This document shows, one piece after another, positions 31,458 to 42,609 of a DNA stretch of 64,000 nucleotides. Source of the stretch: Actinostola sp. cb2023 (taxonomy: Eukaryota > Cnidaria > Anthozoa > Actiniaria > Actinostolidae); contig JAUJYZ010000901.1 of assembly GCA_033675265.1 (NCBI GenBank), positions 1-64,000 of the forward strand, given 5' to 3'. The translations under genes were made by a program, and so were the position numbers. Under the pieces are notes generated by a model that worked only from the letters and a program-made list of their open reading frames with translations, was not told the origin of the DNA and made no database searches. Positions within the stretch are counted from its first letter, which is position 1. Each line of letters opens with the position of its first letter.

Positions 31458-33746
31458 GTGTCATTCTCCTTGAGGCACGAAAAACCCAAATTGCCAGTCT
31501 TTAATGGAGATGTAAGAAAATATTTTATTTTCAAGGATGATTTCAAACATGCAATTGAATCGAAATGTACCGAGAGAGATAGCATAACAATTCTTCGTTC
31601 CTGTCTGGGAGCAGAACCCGCCAAATTGATAGAAGGAATAAGTAATGATTTAAAGATGGTGTGGAAATATCTTGATCAAAGCTATGGAGATCCACGAGTT
31701 GTATCAGACGTAGTCACATTTGATTTGGAAAGATTCAAGCCTATTCAGTTGGGTGAAGATCATCGCTTCTGTGATCTGGTCAATCTTGTTCGAAGATCAT
31801 AAAACATCCTGAAGGAAATAAAAAGGCCACAAGATATTGATAACATGCATGTCATATCCCTTATTGAAAGAAAATTGACGAAAGATGACCAAAGGGTTTG
31901 GGCCAGAAGCCTAAACTAACAGAAAATAGAGCCATCCATGGTTACATTACTGGAGTGGATGGAAGAAGAAATGGCTGCCAGGATACGCTCAAGTGCAGTA
32001 ATTCGTAAGTCTGGTAATAGTGCCCCACGTCCCTCAGTAAACCCATCAGTAAATGTTGTAACAACGTCAAGTAACCAGAAAGGAAATAACAGTTCATCTT
32101 ACCAACCACATGAAAGTCAAAACCTCAAGTCCCAATGTTATGTATGCCAAGGACAGCACTATGTTGATGAATGCCCTAGGTTTAAGCAGATGTCTGTCCA
32201 AGAGCGCTGGAGAGTAGTTAAAGATAAACATGCATGTTTTTGTTGCCTAAAATGGAGCAAAGGTCATTCAGCTACGAACTGCAGACGACGAAAAGATTGT
32301 GGTGAAAGGGTGCATGGAACTACATGCACAAAACCCCACCACAAGCTATTGCACCTAGACTCGGAAACACCCAAGGCATCTGTATCCTTTGTGCAAGATA
32401 ACAGTACCGCACTGCTTCCAATAACGGTTGGTGATGTCAAGGGAGAAGGAGAGGCAAAGACGGATGTTAGTGTGTTCTATGACAGCGGAGCACAAGTTTC
32501 CATGATCAGAAGTAGTGTGGCAGAATCTATGGGACTTCAAGGCAAACGAATAAAGATATATCTTACCAAGGTAGGCAGCGCAGAAGAGGAATTAGATACA
32601 AAGCTGTATAAAGTGACACTATGTACACGAAGCAATATACCCGTCCAATCTATCCAAGCCATAGGCATCCCACAGATTTCTGATGAGATAACTGATATCA
32701 ATGTAAATGCAATTGCGCACAAGTTGGATATCCCAGCAACTGATTTGGAAAGGAAACTTGGGCCAGTTGATGTCCTTATTGGCATCAATTATCCAAGTTT
32801 CCATGTGGGTGAAACAAGAATAAAGAACGGATTGGTTGCAAGAAAAAGTCCCCTGGGATGGGTTGTATTCGGAATGAATGCAGAAGGGTCAATTGAAAAA
32901 CCCAAGCAGGTCCTACACGTTCGCCTCGCAACCCCAATTGATTTGACAGATTTCTGGAAGACCGAAACAATGGTTGTCACTATACAACCATGTACATATA
33001 AAGCCTCAGAAATGTCGTCCGAAGAAAGAATGGAGTTAAATTTGATAGAGAAATCATGCCACCTGGATGGAAATAAATGGTTGATGAGCTACCCCTGGAA
33101 AAAGGATCCCAACCCTCTGCCAAGCAACTATGGTCAAGTCTTGGAAAAGCTTGAAAGCACAGAGCGACGTCTATCTAAACAGCCAGAATATGCTGAAAGC
33201 TACAACAACCAAATCAAGGAAATGGAAGATATGGGATTTTCAAGAAAACTCACACAGCAAGAGATGAAAACATATAGTGGACCTTTTCACTATGTAGCTC
33301 ACCACGCGGTTGTTCGCCCAGAGAAGAAGAGCACGCCTATAAGAATTGTGTTCAACAGTTCTGCGACATTCCAAGGCCACACCCTGAACGACTACTGGTA
33401 CAAGGGATCAGATCTCCTTAACAGTTTGCTTGGAGTAATACTACGCTTCAGAGAAAACAGCATTGCAGTATGTGCCGATATCGCGAAGATGTACCACATT
33501 ATAACAATACCTCTGTTTGATCAGCATGTACACAGATTTATATGGCGCAATTTAGAAACGGAGCGGCAACCAGATACCTATGTCAAGACTGTTCTAACAT
33601 TTGGGGACCGTCCATCACCTACTATGGCTATTGTAGCATTGCGCAAGACAGCAGAACTGAAAGAAGTTGGTACACCGAAAGCAGCAGAAGCAATTATCAA
33701 AAACACTCGATCGACGAGATGCTGGCAGCGGGTGGCTTCAGAGTAA
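31458..33746 (+). pseudogene. BEL 2 Gag C-terminal region, protease and RT, YxDD missing
   Basis: One frame runs from 31458 to 33746 with two stops (TAA at 31800 and TAA at 31917). Order: BEL Gag domain (L-P-V-F-N-G-D, then F-K-D-D-F-K-H-A-I), zinc knuckles (C-Y-V-C-Q-G-Q-H-Y-V-D-E-C and C-F-C-C-L-K-W-S-K-G-H-x5-C), aspartic protease (F-Y-D-S-G-A-Q-V), then RT (V-R-P-E-K-K-S-T-P-I-R-I-V-F-N-S-S; K-T-V-L-T-F-G-D-R-P-S). Where the family has Y-M-D-D, sequence jumps from the A-I-I-K-N segment to I-D-E-M-L (33710-33720), a deletion of about 65-70 nt. The RT is therefore dead. Confidence 0.88.
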
Positions 33747-35160
33747 AGGAATGGATATCAAATGCACCAAACGACGAACAACCTAAGAAGTAACACTGGG
33801 AGTTGAAGAGAAGTCTGAGAAAGTGTTAGGAGTGATGTGGAACCCTAAAGAAGAAAAGTTTTCTTACAAGATTAAAATTGAGGGTGGAACCACAGATGAA
33901 GTAATGGTTAAAAAGTCTGACAAAACGTCAGATCCTGAGCAAAGTGGCAGGCATCTTTGATCCAATTGGTGTGGGTACAGCTATTCTTATCAAGGCAAAG
34001 ATTGCAATGCAAGAACTCTGGCAACATGGGCTAGGATGGGATGACGAGATTAGGAAATAAAGCAGAAATGGATGGAGATATTCAAAGAAATCACTGCCCT
34101 GAATGAGGTAAATTTTGAACATTGCATTAAAATGCCAAATGCAATAGACGATCCATCGAATTTATATCATTGATTGTTTTTTGTGATACCTCAAGACTGG
34201 CCTTTGGTGCGTGTGCCTATGTAAGGTGGAAGGATCAAGAAAGAAAGTATGGAGTAAGGTTTGTGGCTGCCAAATCGAGAGTAGCACCGTTGAAAGAACT
34301 GACCATTCCTAGACTAGAACTTCAAGCTGCAGTTCTAGCAAGCCGACTAGCCAAGACCATTCTAGAAGAATCTCGCTTTAACTATACGAGTGTCATCTAC
34401 TTTTCTGACAGCCTTGTGGTACTTGCCTGGATTAAAGGTCAGACACGCTGTTACAAGCCATTTGTATCTTGCAGAGTAGGGGAAATTGACCTAACCAAGG
34501 AAATCGCAGTTAAAGAAATGCATGGAAGATGGCTAAATGGTCCTCAATTTCTGCAACTGCCCGAAGATCAGTGGCCAATTGAAGATGGTATACCAGATAT
34601 GACAGAGGTCAACAAAGAAAGGAGAAAGCCAAAGTTGGTTCAAGCAGTCACTGTTAAGCAGCCTGTAATCAAGAGTGAAGACTTCTCAAGGTGGAAAAGG
34701 CTCCTAAGAGTAACAGCATATGTCATGCGATTTATTTACAACTTCCGCCTTAGATATGGTCAAAATGCTGACAACAAAAAAGAGCAAATGGGTCCACTGT
34801 CAGTGTCTGAGATTACTGATGCAGAAGTCTATTGGATAAGAAACGCACAATCCAGTCTTCATCAAAGGTTGGAAAAGGGAGACTTCACAACTCTCACTCC
34901 GTTTGTAGATGAAAGAGGTATCATAAGAGTTGGTGGTCGAGTTGATCAAACACTTATTTCATATGACACCGAATATCCTGCACTCTTACCCTATGACAAC
35001 TGGATTCCAGTCCTAATCACCCGAGACAGGCATCAGTCTGGTCACCCTGGTATTGCCACTACAACAGCTAAAGTAAGAAAGAAGTATTGGATCATCAAAG
35101 GTAATAGCATTTCCAAGAGTGTCAAGTATCAGTGCACGTTTTGCAGAGAAGTAAAGGTAA
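33747..35160 (+). pseudogene. BEL 2 RT connection, RNase H and integrase start
   Basis: After a broken connection (33747-34169), ORF 34170-35249 encodes BEL RNase H (F-C-D-T-S-R-L-A-F-G-A; V-A-A-K-S-R-V-A-P; T-I-P-R-L-E-L; Y-F-S-D-S-L-V-V-L) and the integrase zinc region (H-Q-S-G-H-P-G-I and C-T-F-C). Homology ends at about 35160, before any catalytic core residue. The last 90 nt of the ORF are unrelated. The break follows AAG and begins GTAATG, which resembles a splice donor, though a plain truncation is the simpler reading. Confidence 0.82.
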
Positions 35161-35690
35161 TGTTGCGGTCGGATTTGGGCTTCCTGTCCAAATTTAGACA
35201 ACAATTACTGGAAACTAATAACCATGCGTCATGCGCATGCGCACACTGACTCGAATGCCATGTGCTTTGGAACAGTATATATCACGTGAATCGGGGCTGC
35301 GAAATCTTGTGAGGGTTAAAGCGTGACCTCGGTGGCGTGACTATTCGCGTCACTAATTACATGCATAGGTCACGAAGGTTCCAAAAACTGGGAAAAAAAA
35401 GTTTTCCTCTTCCTAGGTATAAGGGGAGGGAATTTGTTTTCCAAATAAAAAAAAATTACGGAAAAGTTTAAATGATCACACAACAAAGGTATATGCAAAT
35501 TGTTAAGACTTTATGACATCAATAATATTTTTTTACAATAATAATAATATTAACCATGCATAGTGTATGCACGCGATTGGTTGATTTTCTATGTGAAATA
35601 AGAGTCTACATGATGATGCTTGACAACTAAGCCAATCAGGTTTCAACTAAACGTACCCAAGTTTGGGCTTCCTGTAGTTAGTTGAACTTA
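35161..35690. other. No gene seen between BEL 2 and the MULE-like gene
   Basis: A/T-rich, with TTTGGGCTTCCTGT at both edges (about 35175 and 35661) as a direct repeat of 13-14 bp. It may hold the 3' end of the MULE-like element, but no terminal repeat partner was found. Confidence 0.5.
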
Positions 35691-38636
35691 TTAAAGTTTG
35701 CAGGATTTACAAAACCAGTTACGATTTTTCGGCTTCTTTTTCAATGAAATGCATTTGAAATGAGACCATAATAGGCATCTGTCGCAGGCAACGCTATCTT
35801 CGCATGTATCATCTATAACCTTGGTACAGACAGCACAGCACCAACCGATCTCCTCCTTCTTCTGAAGCAGGGCAAGAACTTCATGCCACGCTGCCTTGTC
35901 GAAGTATTTCTGCACGCGATAAATATATCTATACATTCCTTGTCTTGGATGGAATCAGGTATTTCATGTAGGTCGTTGAGGTCATCAGTACTCAAGGTTC
36001 TTTTTCCAGTTAAAGCCTCGTCAGCAGCAAGATTACTTGTTAGAGATCTTAGGATGGCGGTTTCCTTTTCTGTTGATTTTAATTTACAGAACGACTTCAT
36101 ATTGTCATGTTTCTCTTTCCTTTCTTTGGTTTTCGGTAGACCTATTACAGTTACTTCTGCGCCTTTTGGACAGCCTCTTTTTATAATTCTTGGTGGAATT
36201 TTAATGGAAGAAAGACTAGGGGAAGGCTGGAAGTCTTCGTCAATATATTTTTCTGTTCCTGCTTTTTCTTCATTGCTTTCTTTTCTCGCTGCGGGATCGA
36301 CCTGTGATAGCTTGTCTTCAGTATTTTCACTTTCTGCTCTATCTTTTCCTTTGTCACGTTCCTCATGTTCATAGCATGAACATAGCATTTTTCATATTTT
36401 CCTGGATTCACTCCTTCACTTTCACAAAGGACGACTTCACGACCAAGCTGCCAGCTTCTGACAATGGACTGTAAAACATCGTGTCTAGCATGAAATGTTG
36501 CCATTCCACCTTCGCTCAGCAGTGAAGCAATTGTTTGTGCGATCTGCAGCCACTTTCGAAACTTTTGGGCTTGGGAAAGGACTTTATCTTCTTTCCACTT
36601 TGTTCTTGTAACGCTGTAACGTGATAGGCCGTGTTCCCATCCTCCCCAGTACTTGGACAATAACTCTCCTCGCGGGGGTCAGTAATCGTTTGAGGAAAAT
36701 GCTCAACGCTTTGGTAATATTCCATAGTCTATCGTACATGTACAAGGCTTTTAGAAAATGCCGAAAGGTTGAGTAGTGCACGGACCTTCAATATGTGCTT
36801 GCATGGTAGGCTCATGCGAGCAAAAAAGGAACAATCACACAACGAAGGTGATGCCGTGTGCGGCTCTTGAATATGCTTAGACTAAAGACTAAACTCATTG
36901 CTGCTCTTCTGGCTGATCACTTTCACGTTTCTTGATAACTGTAGCTGTTCTTGGACAAACGTAAAGGCATAAGGGGTTATGTAGTTGGAAAACTGTTACA
37001 GGTCTTTATTGAGGTTCTTATATTCAGTGTTCTTGCGAGTGATCGCCATCAAATAATGATGATTCCTTTGATCCCTCAGACATATAAGCACAGCAAAAAA
37101 AGAACACAGAAAGAAACTGCAACAAGCTTGCATACCGAGAGCAAACACGTTTAATTTTACTGAAGGTAGACTCTAATCTGGTGTTTGTTGTTTCTCCCAG
37201 ATTAAATGATTTGTCTTTGAGGCACGCTACCCATTGGTCTTTTATGGGATCCCAATTTTGTAGGACATACTCAGTGACACACTTCATACCAGTGTTGTTT
37301 AGCATTTCGAGTACTTTGCTATATTCGGCTGGAGTTTTCGAGTGCGCCATTCGTGATAACAGTTCCAAAGCATGTAGCCGTTCAGCAGACGATATTCCTA
37401 GCTTCTCGCAGGTAATATCTCTCCTAAAAGACCTGAGAGTGTGATATAGGCAGATGTTAAGGGAGGCACCCGGGAAGCAGCTTGTAAAGGCCTCTCTTTC
37501 TACGAAGTTAGACCAAGCTGGGGTTTTTTTTTGAAAATTTCCATAGTTGCTTCTATCACGTACTTAGTTTCTTCTGCCAAAATGAACACGGCGACTATTT
37601 CGCTAAGTCTATCTCCATCAATACACATCAGTAAGTATACAGGCATTCTTAAATCTAACAATTTGTACGTGGCATCAACTAATATCATTTCTGGATATTT
37701 TTTGTACAAATTCTGCATGTATCTGTCCTGATAAAATATACCTTTGAAGTTGTTGTCACCATCCACTATAACTTCCGTGGTTGAGCCTGGCTGCTTTTTT
37801 AGATGCTCGACAACGTCCTCAAGGTTATTTCTGTCAATCTCTTTTCTCGTTCTCTGCTTTATATTTGAAGTATCTTAAAATATTACCTTTTGTCCAGTGG
37901 TTTCTTGAACTTTCTGTTGCAGAAGTTTTGCATTGGCTTTAAGTTTTACTGCTGCCTCAATGTCTTCGACATTCTTCTTTACTCGGCAGGCTCTTTGGCG
38001 GGGAAGGTGCTCGTAGAGTTGCTTGTTGTTGATATGGTTGTGATCCTCATTGATTCGGTTAACTTTAAGGTGCTGTCCATCCGGCGACAAAATAATGTAA
38101 ACCACAAAGGGGCATTCTTGCGTGAATGTTTTTGTGCTTCGTATTCTTCCAGCACGCTTTCTTGCTTTCCCACCAAACTTACACGCTAACTTTAAATAAT
38201 AATATTTCAAAGATCGTTTAGCGATGTCAACACGAGTGGGGACACGCTTTGCAGCAGCTTCTAAAGATCGTACATCTATTTTTCATAGTTCACAAAAGTT
38301 ACATTCTTCATACTTCGCTTTTAGCTTTTCCAGCTCATTTAAATCATGGATTATCTGTCCTTCATAAAATATTCTGGGATTTCCATCGATATTATCGCAT
38401 TGTTCTTCGTGTGGCCTTGTATCAGGTGTATTGATGTTTCCTGGAGAGTGGCCATTGTCTTCATCCCTGGTCATTCTATCAAACATTTTATCCCTCTTAT
38501 CTTCATCAATACGCTCATCATCTGAAGTGTTCTTGTCCTTCCGTTGCGAGTGAGCAAAGGTTTTTTTTGTCTGCGCATGCGCCAACACAGCATTGACCAG
38601 TGACGTCTGGAACCATTTTCCAGCTCGATAGCTCAT
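35691..38636 (-). pseudogene. MULE/ZSWIM-type transposase with SWIM and PHD zinc fingers
   Basis: Minus-strand domains in order: acidic N-terminal region (38636-38283); FAR1/FLYWCH-like region (about 38270-37960) with C-P-F-V and H-N-H; MULE-type RNase H-fold core (37766-37024) with M-I-L-V-D-A-T-Y-K-L; SWIM finger C-x-C-x9-C-x-H (36839-36795); a helical region (36660-36400); a K/E-rich linker; and a C-terminal PHD finger (35850-35691) with C4-H-C3-type spacing. This matches ZSWIM1/3-like proteins derived from Mutator-like transposases, plus a PHD. Frame breaks: TGA at 38283, TAA at 37875 and slips near 37500, 36950 and 36400. Part of the catalytic centre is unclear. It could be a decayed transposon or a decayed domesticated gene. 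Confidence 0.78.
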
Positions 38637-39743
38637 TTTAAGGATATTTTGTAGGAGATCTACGCCTTTCTAAAGTTTAAACGTCATGAAAATTTACTCA
38701 TTTTTAGAGACGATAAACACTTCTTCCCCTGGGTATATATTTGGACGCTGTTATTTCTTTTGATGGCGAGATATTTTACATTGAAATGCGACTGTGGTGT
38801 TTGGAGTTGGATGTTCAGTGTTAATTATTTCTACAATCAAGTATTCTACAGCACTGGATTAACGCTTGGTAATTGTGATGAAGTAAACTTTTAGAATTTT
38901 AATGAAATGGTCTTTCAGGTGGACGCGATTTCGAGCTATAGTCCGGTGAATATGTAGAAGTGTTTAATTTAGGTCGAACTTTAATGAGATATTTCTTGAA
39001 ATTTTTACCGACATGGTAAGTTGGAGATAATTACCACAGCATTCATTCCTTTATATAATTTCAGTTTTTATAGAGAATGGGGCTTCAAAAAATGTGTAGC
39101 TGTCAGATTTAATAGATTCTTCTCACCCTATACTCTGTGTAATGGCGGAATTGATGTTTTGTGTTACTTCTCGAAGCCATGGTTCTATCATATCTTCGTC
39201 TATTTCCTTATTCTAAGTCTTTGAAAGTATAAATGAGAGAACAGACTTTGCAGAAAAATTAGTTGTTAAGAAAATTAAAACTTGTTTCCACTACTTTTGC
39301 ATTGCAATATTTTTGCCTACCATTTACGGGACTCGCGACGAGCAGAAATGTGGACTCCAAGCATTCAAGTCAAATTATCTTTCGATTTCTACCGACCCCC
39401 AAGCTGTTTAATGTTACGGAGGCGAAGATTATTCAATAGTCATTCCATTTATCACAATAAATGACTTTCAAAAAATGTATAGCTCCTGCTATGAATGTTC
39501 AAAGTGCATGTATACGACGAAGACGGCAGCCATTGTCAGTTTAGCTTGTCATGTCTGGACCTCCCTCTCCTTGCGATATGCAACTCATAATGCATAGTAA
39601 ATACTGGTTATGACAACTGCAGCATGCCTTCAGCATTGATAAAATAGAATCCATCATTTTAGAGTTGCATATGTTCATATAGACAAGTTAATAAATAAAT
39701 ATATGAGATAGAACTTCGCCATCTTGTTTGTTATTCCTGGTAT
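38637..39743. other. Non-coding gap between Ulp1 and transposase regions
   Basis: No gene. TTTTGTCTGCGCATGCG (38565-38581) and its exact inverse (39815-39831) border this stretch, 17 bp each. It may be an intron, an intergenic spacer of a two-gene transposon, or an insertion. Confidence 0.5.
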
Positions 39744-41401
39744 TTAAATTAGCGCGGGATGGCGCTGGATATATGCGCGTGTCAGAGGGTCTTTGTGTTC
39801 ATGTTGGCATTTCACGCATGCGCAGACAAAATGCCCATGTGCTTTGCGAGTGACCATTGTCATCATCATCATCATCATCCGACGCCATGTCCTTGTCCTT
39901 TCGTTGCGAGTGACCATTGCATCATCATCATCATCTTCCGAAGCCATGTCCTTGTCCTTTCGTTGCGAGTGACCATTGTCATCATCATCATCATCCGACG
40001 CCATGTCCTTGTCCTTTCGTTGCGAGTGACCATTGTCTTCCATTTTCATCTTCTTCTTCTTCTTTCCTTTGTCTTCACTCGCGCCATCACTTTCTGCGCC
40101 ATCTCCATATCCATTCACATCATTAGGGTTTTCACTATTTTCGACTTCTTTGTCCCCCTCGCTGTTACAATTTGCGTCACTGTCATCACTATCTAGAACA
40201 TCTCCATCTCCATCCACATCGGTTTGGTAGCTGCTATACTTTGATTCCTTGCTTAAACAATACTCGGCGTCTTTATTTTCATTATCCGGATCTGAGTCAT
40301 CTACAATGACAATTTCGGGAGCTTCCTCATTGCTCTCAAAGTTTCTGTTATCAAAGCCATCAACATCCACGATACCGTTGTGACTACATGAACATTCCTT
40401 ACTGGCACATATTCCTAATATGTTGACGTCGACTTTCTTGGTTATTATCCACGAAGCTATGGCACATCTTAAAAAATCGGAATACTTGCTAGGATATTTT
40501 AACCACTGCAAGATTTCTGGAAGATTTTTGTTTTTGTCTAGGAATATATGTTTCCACAAACCCGGGGAGGAAGAAGCGATGCACGCAAGGACTGTCACGG
40601 CCACTCCGCAAACATTCCCACAATTAACTTTGGAGAGGAATATTCTTAAGGCAACTTGAAGAGCACATATGAGATCGGGACTTTCCGTTGTCAACATGAC
40701 CCAACACAATTCCTTGGAAGGGCTTGACTGTACCAATTACTTCCTGGTAGATGCTTGTAACTATGGGTGACACCAATCTTTCCAGATCTTGAGGAGGTTT
40801 CCATGCATTGGTATCACAGTACCATTTCTTTGTTGTTAGGTCGATATAAAGGAGAGTCCAATGGCATCCAGGGCTTGCTGGGGTACTAAAAAAAAACATT
40901 TCCAGAATATTTTCCAACGTTGGCGATGAACGTGACATACATGGTTGATTTATTCATGTGCTTTCGCAGATTCAGTCGTCGAGTTTTGTCGTTCATCAGC
41001 AGAAAGTCGTTGATTATAAGAACTACAGTTTCCTTGCAGGCTCCACTCTTGAGAATCTCCACGAAACGAGCAAGGATACTGTAATTAATCCACTCTGTAC
41101 CAGCAATGGTGGCTAAATCTGCAGCTAACATGAACCGATTGTCATCAAAGATACAGTTACCGTCGGGGAAATTGAGAATACAGTCGGCAAAGACTGAAAG
41201 GTGTTCTTTAGAGTACGAGCACAGCTCATTTGGGATGATTATATATTTTCGTAGCCATTTTTCTTTGTTTTTCACTTTCAGGGCAATATCACGCAGATCG
41301 TGAATCTTCAACATAATATTAAGGGAATCCTTAGTGAAAATACCTGATCTGCACGAAACATCGGTGTATTTCTGGTATTTGCCTCGAAGCGAAAGGAGCA
41401 T
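39744..41401 (-). pseudogene. Ulp1-type (C48) cysteine protease with acidic tail, frameshifted
   Basis: Three overlapping minus-strand ORFs (41401-40886, 40938-40624, 40736-39744) form one C48-like protease. Visible residues: C-H-W-T-L-L-Y-I-D-L (catalytic H with the following W), C-D-T-N-A-W (D), and Q shortly before N-V-C-G-V-A-V (oxyanion Q and nucleophile C). Such proteases cut SUMO-like modifiers. Slips occur at a nine-base A run near 40890 and near 40640. The C-terminal 220 residues are acidic, with E-I-V-I-V-D-D-S-D resembling a SUMO-interaction motif and a repeated H-S-Q-R-K-D-K-D segment. It lies upstream of, and in line with, the MULE-like transposase. Confidence 0.75.
39846..40036 (-). 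repeat. Coding minisatellite in the Ulp1-like tail (60, 59, 57 bp)
   Basis: Three tandem units start with GCGAGTGACCATTG at 39846, 39906 and 39965, with a partial fourth at 40022. They contain (CAT)n tracts that encode the poly-aspartate of the acidic tail on the minus strand. The 59-bp middle unit breaks the frame. A diverged single unit lies at about 38530-38560 in the N-terminal part of the transposase. Confidence 0.88.
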
Positions 41402-41665
41402 ATCTTTGCATTTCGATTGGGATGGAATATCACGATTATTGTTTAAGTTGGTCGGTGACTTATTATTAAAAAATCTCAGTGATCCTGATTGTACAATCGG
41501 TGGATATCTAATTGCGGCTGCATCCTTTCTAGTAGTTGAAGAGAAACTGTTGTTTGAGATGATCTAGGAATAAAAGAGGAAAATACTAGCACTGTGCTGC
41601 ATTCTCAACGTCCTACCCATGAAAGGAAGGTATCAAATTCTGTGATTTTGACACCTAGACGACGA

Positions 41666-41689
41666 CCCCCCCCCCCCCCCCCCCTCCCC
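41666..41689. repeat. Poly-C tract
   Basis: Nineteen C residues, a T, then four C. Length in the assembly is likely unreliable. It may form an i-motif or G-quadruplex on the opposite strand. Confidence 0.85.
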
Positions 41690-42130
41690 TGGGGGCGTCC
41701 ACATGTTCCCTTTTAAAAATGAGAAGCGTGTCAATGTTTGTGAGGTAACCGCGCTTCGAATTGTATGATTTTAACGAAAAAGCACTAAGAGCGCATTGAT
41801 TTATGTGGAAAGAATATTCGAGCTAACCCTTTGTTATGCGGTCAACCTCGTGATGCAGCCATTATATTTGACCTAAAAAAGTACTATGTCGGGGTAGGGA
41901 GGGTTCATAATTTATCTGGTGTTTGGACTATGGGGGTTTTACATTTTGAAATTATCTTATTGATTGCCCCACTGAAACTTAACATGCTTTTCAGTGCCCC
42001 CTCCCTCCTTCATGCAGTGTAGATTCCCGATTCACGTTTTCTATACTGATTAATGTAAGCGGATGTGTCTTGATGGTTTCACCTTTCCGAGTCTTTGGCT
42101 TTGACAAATATTTTCCTAATTGTTTCCTAA

Positions 42131-42204
42131 CTTTATTGTAAAGCGCTATTGGATAAATTAGAAATAGCGCTATATAAATTGATGATTATTATTATTATTA
42201 TTAA
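42131..42204 (+). mobile_element. LINE 3' tail (L2-type), solo
   Basis: The sequence TTTATTGTAAAGCGCTATTGG..., a stem pairing AAGCGCTATT with AATAGCGCTA, then TATAAATTGATG(ATT)n is typical of L2-like LINE 3' ends. No coding sequence remains upstream. Confidence 0.7.
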
Positions 42205-42343
42205 TTGTTACTGGAGAAAGTGGCTGGCTCCCCCTCCAAATCCTCATAGATCCCCCCACCTCTCCCCCCCCCCCCCGTCCCCCAGCAGATAAATTATAAA
42301 CCCTCCTTAACAAAAAATACCTTCAACTTAATAATAATAATAA

Positions 42344-42375
42344 TATCAATCGCAGTGAGCTGAACTTTATATTCT
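42344..42375 (-). repeat. 32-bp exact copy of BEL 3 coding sequence
   Basis: Identical to 47150-47181 for 32 consecutive bases (contains AATCGCAGTGAGCTGAAC), where it encodes part of the BEL 3 protease region on the minus strand. Homology stops sharply on both sides. It resembles a templated insertion at a repaired break. Confidence 0.75.
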
Positions 42376-42609
42376 AAATCCATATTTAGTAGTGATGTGT
42401 GGTAAAGCATATAGATAAACGTATTACTTGAGTTTTTCGTTATTATTTATTGATTACTATGCTACTACATCGAGCCTCTAGCGAATACCGCCTGTAGGCT
42501 CAATGGAACTTTGCTCGCATCATTTTCGATTTACTTAAATATCGGAGCTGACACTGAGAGTCACTAGTGGAAGCATTTGTATTTTGCACTTTATCATTAA
42601 ACAATAATA

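Larger units (their letters stand above)
30780..35160 (+). mobile_element. BEL/Pao element 2, plus strand, lacking LTRs and integrase core
   Basis: Plus-strand Gag, protease, RT, RNase H and the start of integrase. It stops within the integrase zinc domain (C-T-F-C at about 35140), after which unrelated sequence follows. No LTR could be matched. It has two in-frame stops, several slips and a deletion of the RT catalytic motif. It is related to but distinct from BEL 3 in the right part of the window. Confidence 0.88.
41402..42609. other. Non-coding, with C-tracts and short repeats
   Basis: No gene. Contains a 19-C run (41666-41684), other C-rich blocks near 42265, a LINE tail (42131-42204) and a 32-bp copy of BEL sequence (42344-42375). 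Confidence 0.55.

Noticed and set aside
35130..35160. Splice donor at the end of BEL 2 integrase homology
   Set aside because: The AAG/GTAATG fits a donor, but no acceptor with matching integrase sequence follows; simple truncation is preferred.
39759..40230. Plus-strand histidine- and serine-rich ORFs
   Set aside because: They are antisense reading of the poly-aspartate-encoding minisatellite of the Ulp1-like tail.
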